In this document: piece by piece, positions 33,623-40,447 of the stretch
How the letters are laid out: each line of letters starts with the position of its first letter
Numbering within the stretch: position 1 is the stretch's first letter
NCBI GenBank assembly: GCA_018242765.1
Contig: JAFEBH010000013.1
Location: forward strand, 49,088-113,087
DNA: 64,000 nt
Source: Nitrospira sp.
Lineage (GTDB): Bacteria > Nitrospirota > Nitrospiria > Nitrospirales > Nitrospiraceae
Direction: 5' to 3'
Translations under genes and position numbers: made by a program
The notes under the pieces: model-generated
Databases searched by the model: none
What the model saw: only the letters and a program-made list of their open reading frames with translations
Told to the model about the DNA's origin: nothing

Positions 33623-34267
33623 TTATCCGTAGCGATCGTTGTTCCATGGAAGTGCGGTGTTCGAATAGCCGCGGACTTCCCAGAATCCCTTCTCGTCGTT
33701 ATCGGAAAACGTAATTTCCTTTACCCACTTTGCCCCTTTCCAGGCATACCGTTTCGGGACGATAACCCGCACCGGTCCACCATGGTCTCGGGACAGCGGT
33801 TTCCCGTTCCAGCTGTGGGCGAGCAGCACATCGTCATCGTCACAGGCTTCGAGTGTGAGATTGGTCGTGTAATCATCGTAGGATTTGAACAGGACGAATC
33901 GAGCCAGTGACAGGGGGTTCACGACGGCAATGATGTGTCGAAAACTCACACCTTCCCAATCATTGTCATATCGGCTCCATGATGTGACACAGTGAAAGTC
34001 CGACCGATCGGTGAGTTGAGGTTGAGCCAAGAATTGTTCCCATGTCCAGGTGATGGGGGTCGTGACACATCCGCCAATAGTCAGATTCCATTCGCTGAAT
34101 GGAATCTCTGGCTTGAAGCCGAGGTCCAGCACAGGGAAGTTCTCGACGAGGTGTTGGCCTGGTGGCAGGCGCTCATCTCCGTCATAAAAGACTTCACGTT
34201 CCTCCCCACCTCGTCTTGCCCGAGCCCATTGTTCTTTAGTCTTTGTCAGACGGTTTGAGTCATCCAT
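33623..34267 (-). CDS. sulfite oxidase-like molybdopterin protein (cytosolic, YuiH type)
   Basis: 214 residues forming a stand-alone Oxidored_molyb domain. The molybdenum-ligating Cys is C93 in FHCVTSWSRYDNDWEGV, and other signatures are VLFKSYDDYTTNL, LLAHSWNGKPLSRDHGGPVRVIVPKRYAWKGAKWV and the closing W-rich EVRGYSNTALPW. There is no signal or Tat peptide, so it is cytoplasmic, like B. subtilis YuiH. The substrate is unknown. The fold is the same one found, without its Cys, at the end of the ketopantoate-reductase-like fusion at 6374. Confidence 0.92.
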   Translation of the reverse strand: MDDSNRLTKTKEQWARARRGGEEREVFYDGDERLPPGQHLVENFPVLDLGFKPEIPFSEWNLTIGGCVTTPITWTWEQFLAQPQLTDRSDFHCVTSWSRYDNDWEGVSFRHIIAVVNPLSLARFVLFKSYDDYTTNLTLEACDDDDVLLAHSWNGKPLSRDHGGPVRVIVPKRYAWKGAKWVKEITFSDNDEKGFWEVRGYSNTALPWNNDRYG

Positions 34268-34409
34268 GTTGGCCTCCTCACCGTAGACTACGGGAATCCT
34301 ATCCGGTCTGGCAACCGACTTCTAGAAGTTGACTATGTAAGGTTTCCGGGTACGACAAGACCAACACCCCATGCGTCCTATTTCATTGACAGTTACTAGA
34401 GGAGGTCCC

Positions 34410-35150
34410 ATGATACGCCAGGATGCCATTATGAGCACACAGGTTTCGAATCAGGCAGGAACCGGGAGTACAAGTACAGGTAAGGCTCTCATCGTTGTTG
34501 TTATTGCTCTTGCCATCGGTACCTTCTTCTATTTTGACCTTGGGCAATTCTTATCCCTGACGGCGCTGAAAGAGAATCGGGATAGCTTACTGGCCTTCAC
34601 TGATGCCAACTTTACGGTAGCGGTTGGAATCTTTATCCTGACCTATGTGGCAGTGGCTGGCCTATCACTGCCGGGTGCCGTGATTCTTACGCTGGCTGGT
34701 GGGTTCTTGTTCGGCGGGCTCTTGGCGACTCTCTTCATTAATATTGGGGCGACAACCGGAGCGACTCTCGCATTTCTCACCGCACGCTATCTGCTGCGAG
34801 ATACAGTGGAGCAGAAATTCAGCAAGTGGCTCGGCCCGTTTCAGGAAGGGTTTGCCAAGAATGCCTTCAGCTATCTCTTGACGCTGCGACTGATCCCACT
34901 CTTTCCTTTCTTTGTGGTCAACCTTGTATCGGGACTCACACGTGTGAACCTCGGGACCTACGTCGTCGCCACGGCGATTGGCATCATTCCTGGGTCGTTT
35001 GTGTATGCTTACGCGGGACGCCAACTGGGGACAATCAATTCCCTGAGAGAAATCGCGTCTCCCAATGTCATCGGTGCCTTTGTTCTATTAGGACTGTTGG
35101 CGCTGGTACCGGTTGTGTATAAGCGGTTTTCTGCAAAGTCGGTGTCATGA
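34410..35150 (+). CDS. TVP38/TMEM64 (DedA-superfamily) membrane protein
   Basis: 246 residues with about six hydrophobic segments. The VTT/SNARE-associated core is plain: AGLSLPGAVILTLAGGFLFG, NIGATTGATLAFLTARYLLRD, and LTLRLIPLFPFFVVNLVSGLTRV followed by GIIPGSFVYAYAGRQLG. Relatives are lipid scramblase-like or undecaprenyl-phosphate transporters. The ATG at 34410 follows GAGGAGG at good spacing; an earlier ATG at 34371 lacks one. The next gene is a mercuric-reductase-like flavoprotein 42 bases on, a pairing also common in cyanobacteria and other phyla. Confidence 0.9.
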   Translation: MIRQDAIMSTQVSNQAGTGSTSTGKALIVVVIALAIGTFFYFDLGQFLSLTALKENRDSLLAFTDANFTVAVGIFILTYVAVAGLSLPGAVILTLAGGFLFGGLLATLFINIGATTGATLAFLTARYLLRDTVEQKFSKWLGPFQEGFAKNAFSYLLTLRLIPLFPFFVVNLVSGLTRVNLGTYVVATAIGIIPGSFVYAYAGRQLGTINSLREIASPNVIGAFVLLGLLALVPVVYKRFSAKSVS

Positions 35151-35192
35151 AAAGCTGCTTGTTTGCCCAGACACAACGGAGGATACCATGCC

Positions 35193-36779
35193 ATGTCGAC
35201 ACAACCTCTACCTGGAATCTCGGGAATGAGTGAAGAGAACCAGTCGATGATCCTTCCCAACGACGAATATAATCAACAACTCGTCAGGAATGTTCATCCT
35301 GGCGATTGGACCAATCCTGAGCCGACAGGTCGATACAATCTCGTAGTAGTCGGGGCGGGAACGGCCGGGTTGATCACGGCCGTCGTGGCGGCAAGCCTCG
35401 GCGCTAAGGTGGCCCTGATCGAAAAACATCTGATGGGGGGAGATTGTCTCAATGTTGGGTGTGTACCGTCGAAAGGTGTGATCCGGGCCGCTAGAGTATG
35501 GGCGGACCTGAGAAAGGCGACCGAGTTCGGTCTCTATATTCCTCCCGGAGTGAAGTATGACTTCGGGGCTGTCATGGCTCGCATGCGGAAACTGCGTGCC
35601 CGCATCAGCCAAAATGATTCCGTTCAGCGGTATACGAAGCTCGGTGTGGATGTCTATATCGGTAACGGCCGGTTTCTTGGAGCCGACACGGTTCAAGTGG
35701 AAGGGGCGGCAGGTAATCGCATTCTTATGTTTGCCAAAGCCGCGGTCTGTACCGGGGCGCGTGCAACGGTACCGCCGATACCTGGGTTGCACGAAGCCGG
35801 ATACCGTACAAATGAAACGGTTTTTTCTCTCACGGAATTGCCGCAGCGCCTGGGTGTTATTGGAGCCGGCCCGATCGGGTGTGAGCTGGCGCAAGCGTTT
35901 GCCCGTTTTGGGAGCCAAGTGTATTTGATCGAGGCGACGCACGGTATCATGCCGAATGAAGACCGCGACGCAGCGGACCTTGTTGAACAACAGATAGTTC
36001 GTGATGGGGTCAAGCTGCTCTGTTGCGGTCAGGACCTGCAGATACAGAAAACGGCCGAAGGGAAGCGTCTCACGGTTGATTCGCATGGTCAGCAGTATGA
36101 CCTCACTGTCGATGAGATTTTGGTGGGTGTTGGTCGGACGCCCAATCTGGAGCGGATTGGATTGGAAGCAGCTGGAGTTGAATACGACAAGCATGGCATC
36201 ACGGTGAATAGTCGGTTGCAAACGACGAATCCAAAGATCTTCGCGGCCGGTGATGTATGCTCACGTTATAAGTTTACCCATGCTGCCGATGCTATGGCGC
36301 AGATCGTGATTCAGAACGCCTTGTTTCCGCATCCCTTGGGGTTGGGCTATGCCAGCGTCGAATCGTTGAATATACCTTGGTGTACTTTTACTGAGCCGGA
36401 AGTGGCGCATGTCGGGATGTATGAGAAGGATGCCAAGGAAAGGGGGCTGGACGTTGAGACGTACACCTATAAGCTCGATGAGGTTGATCGGGCGATTTTA
36501 GACGGGGAGGAGGATGGGTTTGCCCGTATACATATTCAAAAGGGGACGGACAGGATTCTCGGGGCGACGATCGTTGCATCCCATGCCGGCGATTTGATCA
36601 ACGAATTTTCCATAGTGATGAAGACGGGAGCCGGCGCAAAAACCATTGCCGGCACGATTCATCCCTATCCCACACAAGCAGAAGTGAATAAGAAGGTCGT
36701 GAATCTCTGGCGGAAGGCGCACTTCACGGAGGCGACAAAAAACATGCTGATTAAGTTGTTTGTCTGGATGAGACGATAG
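35193..36779 (+). CDS. mercuric reductase-like pyridine nucleotide-disulfide oxidoreductase
   Basis: 528 residues from MSTQPLPG. FAD-binding motif VVVGAGTAGLITAVVAASLG, redox disulfide in GGDCLNVGCVPSKG, NAD(P)-binding VIGAGPIGCELAQAFARFG, second FAD motif IFAAGDVCS, and a dimerisation domain ending in the HPYPTQAE active-site His region. It lacks the N-terminal heavy-metal domain and the C-terminal vicinal Cys pair of true MerA, so mercury reduction is unlikely. Substrate unknown. GGAGG precedes the start by about 10 bases; an out-of-frame ATG nearer to it begins a 13-codon ORF (35188-35229) that ends on an internal in-frame ATG at 35226. Confidence 0.9.
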   Translation: MSTQPLPGISGMSEENQSMILPNDEYNQQLVRNVHPGDWTNPEPTGRYNLVVVGAGTAGLITAVVAASLGAKVALIEKHLMGGDCLNVGCVPSKGVIRAARVWADLRKATEFGLYIPPGVKYDFGAVMARMRKLRARISQNDSVQRYTKLGVDVYIGNGRFLGADTVQVEGAAGNRILMFAKAAVCTGARATVPPIPGLHEAGYRTNETVFSLTELPQRLGVIGAGPIGCELAQAFARFGSQVYLIEATHGIMPNEDRDAADLVEQQIVRDGVKLLCCGQDLQIQKTAEGKRLTVDSHGQQYDLTVDEILVGVGRTPNLERIGLEAAGVEYDKHGITVNSRLQTTNPKIFAAGDVCSRYKFTHAADAMAQIVIQNALFPHPLGLGYASVESLNIPWCTFTEPEVAHVGMYEKDAKERGLDVETYTYKLDEVDRAILDGEEDGFARIHIQKGTDRILGATIVASHAGDLINEFSIVMKTGAGAKTIAGTIHPYPTQAEVNKKVVNLWRKAHFTEATKNMLIKLFVWMRR

Positions 36780-36797
36780 AATGAAGGGCTCTGAACG

Positions 36798-37568
36798 ATG
36801 ATGCGGAGTCTTATCACCTGTATTGTCCTCATGACGTGCACGGCCCTATCGGCGATATTCGTTCAGGCACAAAATGGAGCCATAGTGGAAGTCGCGCGAT
36901 TTTCTGCAAGCGAACCAGGCGCGAGTCTGCCGGAAGGATGGAAACCCCTGACCTTCAAAAAGACCCCAAAACTGACGACGTACGAATTGATGAAAGACGA
37001 CTCCCACGTCGTCGTCAAGGCCATGAGTGATTCATCGGCATCGGGCTTGATCAAAGAGATCAGGATCGATCCGAAGGAATTTCCAATCGTTCGATGGCGG
37101 TGGAAGGTCGAGAATCTGCTTCAGAAGAGCGATGTTACCAGAAAAGACGGCGACGATTATCCGGCCCGACTCTACATTACCTTTGAGTACGACCCGGGCA
37201 AGGTCAGCTTCGGCAAGAAACTCAAGTTCAAGGCGGGTCAGGTACTGTTTGGGGATATTCCGATCGGAGCCATCAACTACATCTGGGAAACGAAGGCTCC
37301 GGTGGGGGCGATCATCGACAATGCCTATACGGATTTCGTCAAAATGGTGGTGGTTGAGAGTGGGCCGCACAAACTCGGTGCCTGGGTCGATGAGTCACGA
37401 AACATCTATGAGGACTATAAAAAGGCTTTCGGCGAAGAGCCGCCCTTGATCAATGGCGTGGCCATTATGAGCGATACCGACAACACCAAAGAGCAAGCGG
37501 TGGCCTATTACGGGGATATCATCTTCGTCAAACCTTCAGATGCTCGGGTGAATATTTTAGCCAGATAA
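36798..37568 (+). CDS. DUF3047 periplasmic protein
   Basis: 256 residues with a signal peptide (LITCIVLMTCTALSAIFVQA, cleavage AQA/QN). The body matches DUF3047: LPEGWKPLTFKKTPKLTTYEL, FPIVRWRWKVENLL, DDYPARLYITFEYDP, INYIWETKAPVGAII and NIYEDYKKAFGEEPPLINGVAIMSDTDNT. The closing beta strands resemble jelly-roll carbohydrate-binding folds, but no function is known. 18 bases after the flavoprotein stop, so likely in the same operon as the TVP38 and flavoprotein genes. Confidence 0.88.
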   Translation: MMRSLITCIVLMTCTALSAIFVQAQNGAIVEVARFSASEPGASLPEGWKPLTFKKTPKLTTYELMKDDSHVVVKAMSDSSASGLIKEIRIDPKEFPIVRWRWKVENLLQKSDVTRKDGDDYPARLYITFEYDPGKVSFGKKLKFKAGQVLFGDIPIGAINYIWETKAPVGAIIDNAYTDFVKMVVVESGPHKLGAWVDESRNIYEDYKKAFGEEPPLINGVAIMSDTDNTKEQAVAYYGDIIFVKPSDARVNILAR

Positions 37569-37590
37569 TCAAGCCAACCGAGTATCTCAG

Positions 37591-37992
37591 CTATTGAATC
37601 GAGTTTGCAAAACCGTCTCGTGTGATTTCAATACGCACCCGGTCGCCGACTTTTTTCTGGCCTCGAAGCCGTTTGGTTTCTCGACTCACGTACAGTTGCA
37701 CCTGGTTCCCGTCGTAGTCTTCAACCGTATAGACCTCACCCTTGATGTGTGTGACCGTGCCACCGATGGTTTTCCACGCCGGACCGGGTCGAGGGGCTGA
37801 TTGACTGGGACGTGAGAGGGGAGGGGCGTTCGTGACTGAGTCATCTGGTTCTGAGGAAGCTGATCCTGAAGGTGGAACAACGGGGTTCTTCCTATCTTGT
37901 GAGCCTGCATTGCTGATGGATGGGGCACTCATCGAAAATATGATCAGACCTCCCAGGAGAAGTCGAAAAATCAGTCTATGAGATGCTCGCAT
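37591..37992 (-). CDS. small periplasmic protein with a C-terminal beta-barrel-like domain
   Basis: 133 residues: signal peptide (LIFRLLLGGLIIFSMSAPSISNA), a Pro/Ser-rich linker, then a domain GGTVTHIKGEVYTVEDYDGNQVQLYVSRET ... VGDRVRIEI resembling a small OB-like or DUF5666-like strand set. GAGGAGA sits about 6 bases before the chosen ATG. No enzyme motif. Convergent with the DUF3047 gene, 22 bases apart. The gene is well supported; the function is unknown. Confidence 0.75.
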   Translation of the reverse strand: MRASHRLIFRLLLGGLIIFSMSAPSISNAGSQDRKNPVVPPSGSASSEPDDSVTNAPPLSRPSQSAPRPGPAWKTIGGTVTHIKGEVYTVEDYDGNQVQLYVSRETKRLRGQKKVGDRVRIEITRDGFANSIQ

Positions 37993-38179
37993 CGCGTGTC
38001 TCCTCATCAACAGGCTATTGAATAGAGTGATTGTGCAACAAGATAGGCCGATGTCCAGAAAAAGTGAAAACACGGCAGGACCATCCTGCCCCATTGCTAT
38101 TTTGCCGGACGGGGCGATTCGACGGTTGAACGAGATGGAGACAGGTCAGTCGATTCAATCCGGTGGTTTTCTGCATTAG

Positions 38180-38524
38180 TTCTCCAGTGATGATTGGCGG
38201 TTGCAGTTCATTTCCTTCTTGGACAATTTTCGGTGTATCCGCAGCCGGATCATTTATAGAGACCAGGCTCTGTTTGTTCGGCGGGCGTTGTTTGAGGAAC
38301 TTGGTGGGTTTCCAAATCAACTGATCTTGGGAGACATGGCTTTCTGCAGGTGGGTCATCAAGGTGACCGAACCATTGTTACTTTCTCCGCCGATCGTTAC
38401 CGATACTCTGAAGTTCATCAAGATGGGTGCCTGGCGCAGCTTTGTCCCTGTGCTCTTGATTATTCTTCACGTCGAATTCCGCTTGCCGGTCCTACCCCAG
38501 ACCCTTTTTCAAGACGTGCGCTAA
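38180..38524 (+). pseudogene. C-terminal remnant of a TIGR04283-type glycosyltransferase
   Basis: The frame, open from a TAG at 38177, reads WRLQFISFLDNFRCIRSRIIY, DQALFVRRALFEELGGFPNQ, then a degraded FCRWVIKVTEPLLLSPPIVTD and WRSFVPVLLIILHVEF. This corresponds to the last 100 or so residues of family-2 glycosyltransferases of the TIGR04283 group (typical YGDQALFVRRxxFExxGGFP). The expected G before DQA is R, and the whole N-terminal catalytic half with its Asp motifs is missing. There is no start codon except a TTG inside the fragment. I read it as a truncated, dead gene. Confidence 0.7.
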
Positions 38525-38636
38525 CGGGATATATCCCTTCTCTCTTTGGATGGTTTTGGGAAAATGCAATCAGGTTCTAGCGTGGTTGAACGCTTGAGAG
38601 GCGGGGATAGGGCTCACATGCGTCGGTCATGGGAGA

Positions 38637-38673
38637 ATGAATCTATTTAGATACTGCATCTAAATAGATTCAT
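38637..38673. repeat. perfect 16-bp AT-rich inverted repeat
   Basis: ATGAATCTATTTAGAT (38637-38652) and ATCTAAATAGATTCAT (38658-38673) are exact reverse complements around ACTGC. The region is intergenic and notably AT-richer than its surroundings. A related half-site (17 of 19 bases) occurs at 39797-39815, on the other side of the pseudogene at 38919. Could be an operator, an mRNA hairpin or the terminus of a lost element. Confidence 0.75.
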
Positions 38674-38802
38674 AGTAGTTGCAAGTAGGACAAGTTAATC
38701 ACACGGCTCTGTTCATTCTGGAATGTCATGAGATTGTGTGTAATTGGTGTCAGGCAACATAAGCGTTGAGTGAGCATATCGTCAGGATTTTTGGGGTGAG
38801 TG

Positions 38803-38919
38803 ATGACGCAAAATCTTAGTGAATTCTTATACGATATGGCGTTGTACCCACGGTCTGAACTCGGTACATTGCCGTCGTCTCATATCAGCGGTCTTACTCA
38901 ATTTAAGGAGGGAGCCTAA
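38803..38919 (+). CDS. possible 38-residue leader ORF coupled to the pseudogene
   Basis: ATG at 38803 opens a 38-codon frame whose TAA overlaps the ATG of the next reading frame (TAATG at 38917-38921), with the downstream ribosome site AAGGAGGGAG inside it. The peptide (starts MTQNLSEFLYDMAL, ends TQFKEGA) has no recognisable family. Its own ribosome site is weak. It may be a coupled leader or chance. Confidence 0.3.
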   Translation: MTQNLSEFLYDMALYPRSELGTLPSSHISGLTQFKEGA

Positions 38920-39645
38920 TGAGCAAGCGGGTCATGGTATTTGTGCGTTGTGGAGTCACATTGACCATTGATCAGGCGATGGCGGCTTTTGGCTTAGCCA
39001 ACGATACTCCAATGGAATCTCTTGGCAATCCAGCAGATGCCGTTGGTGAGGTCTGAGTTGATTCCCAATTCGAAAAAACCGGTGGTAAGAGCAAGCCTGG
39101 AACCGTCACTGCTATTGACGAGACGACCTGCAAGCCAGGCGAAAGGTTGCTCTTCCTCATCATTCTACCAAGGGCTTCCTGGGCGTGATTGTTCATTTGC
39201 AGGTGCTTTGCCCATCCAGACTCCAGTGGCTCCAGACGGAAAGAGCATGGTGATGGCCAATACCTTAAGCGGCACGATCACAATCGTGGATCCTTCCACT
39301 AATAACGTCGTGAAAATGTTGCCATGCGACCTCGGCTGCCATGGTGTCCAGTACGGTGCCAGGAAAAATGGGGGCTACTACGCCTATGTCTCCAGCAAAT
39401 TCTCCAACGCACTGATTGTCGTAGGCTTTAATGCTAACGGGGATGCCGCGAGTGCGGACATTGTTGGGCGCATTCTGCTTACCTCTGTGGGTACCACAGC
39501 GGCGGACGATGCTGTTACCGGCAATCGCGGCATGGGCGGTCAGGGGATTCTGACCATTCCTGTTGTGTACAACGGCTGGGTGCAGAATCTTCCACAGACT
39601 TGGAAAGATCAGTTGGCACCTTCTCACCTGAATTCGATTCCATAA
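38919..39645 (+). pseudogene. decayed, internally deleted copy of the cupredoxin-propeller gene at 42513
   Basis: Starts with a fine ribosome site (AAGGAGGGAG) and a signal-like head. It then reads NPADAVGEV, TGA, VDSQFEKTGGKSKPGTVTAID, matching NPATAAVGEIWVDTQFELTAGKSKPGTATAID of the intact gene, with the Trp codon TGG replaced by TGA. Soon after, the frame shifts and about 230 residues of propeller are missing. From about 39195 another frame resumes with FAGALPIQTPVAP, VKMLPCDLGCHGVQYGA and GGYYAYVSSKFSNALIVV up to VVYNGWVQ, again matching the intact copy. The N-terminal cupredoxin domain is also absent. Stop, frameshift and deletion make it non-functional. Confidence 0.85.
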
Positions 39646-39657
39646 CGAGTGCCATGA

Positions 39658-39686
39658 GTCCAGCCTGAGCCATGCTCAGGCTGGAC
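39658..39686 (+). terminator. perfect 13-bp hairpin after the decayed propeller gene
   Basis: GTCCAGCCTGAGC (39658-39670) and GCTCAGGCTGGAC (39674-39686) pair around CAT, starting 13 bases after the stop. A hairpin stands at the same place behind the intact homologue (44593-44628), with partly similar sequence (CCTGCCTGGG versus CCAGCCTGAG). It is therefore the retained terminator of the old gene. Confidence 0.7.
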
Positions 39687-40447
39687 AGCCTTCTATCGGC
39701 GCAGCCTCATCAGTGACTTTTCCTTCATCAGCTCTAAGCGTGCCAAAACGATTTCATCGAGACGGCTCTCTTTCCTGAAGGAGTGAGGACTTCTTGTGAA
39801 TCTGATTAGATACTGAATCGTTTCAGATACAGTCGCGGTCGTCCTGCCTTCCACAGAGCAGTATGTCCTGCTCTCGTCACTTTTGAGAATAGCGCAATAG
39901 CTGGATTTATATATTGAAAGAATACGTATTAGCCACGCAGGGTACCATTACGTCAATTTGGGAACAATATTTGCTGAATGTTTTAGTGTGCTGAAATAAA
40001 TGCATTGGGTGTGTCGCAGGTGATTACTACAGGCTGAATCATGGAACAGACGATCAGTCTATTATGTGAGAAGCATTTGTCGAGGCCCGTCGCGCGAGGC
40101 ATTTCACAAAATATAGGAGGCAGAGAACCGTAATGAACGCTCATTTGTTTGATTCCCGGTATGTTCAAAGTAGGATGAGCCTTGCAATCCGCCAGACATT
40201 ACCTACGTGTATTTCAAACCCTCTGCCCTTTGTCAAAATCCGTCCGGCGTCCTGAAAATATTGCAACATGACTGATCGGCTGGGTGAAGGATCGCTTTGT
40301 TTAAGGTCTTAAAAAATGGATCGCGTGCGCCATGTGTCATCTGTCATCAACGAGACGGCGCCCAGATCTGGATTCAGAGGCGAGAGGAAGGATGTCGTTT
40401 CGCATTATGCAGGTAGATCATTAGTTATCACACTAGGGAGAGCTATC
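39687..40447. other. long leader/intergenic region before the multicopper oxidase gene
   Basis: About 760 bases, AT-richer than the surroundings. It holds a 19-base copy (39797-39815) related to the inverted repeat at 38638-38656, with its own short ATCTGA/TCAGAT arms (39800-39805, 39823-39828). Two short frames adjoin in TAATG fashion: 40041-40133 (30 codons, MEQTISLLCEK...) and 40133-40255 (40 codons, preceded by AGGAGG at 40115-40120). Neither product is recognisable. A long upstream regulatory region for the copper oxidase genes, or the debris of further decayed genes, are both possible. Confidence 0.45.

Noticed and set aside
33623..34267. Periplasmic sulfite dehydrogenase or MsrP
   Set aside because: No Tat or Sec signal and only the stand-alone molybdopterin domain, so it fits the cytosolic YuiH type.
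35208..36221. 337-codon minus-strand open frame
   Set aside because: Lies entirely opposite the flavoprotein gene, whose FAD and disulfide motifs are clear. No protein-like pattern on the minus strand.
35193..36779. True mercuric reductase MerA
   Set aside because: It lacks both the N-terminal metal-binding domain and the C-terminal Cys pair, and no mer genes adjoin. It is better described as a MerA-like flavoprotein of unknown substrate.
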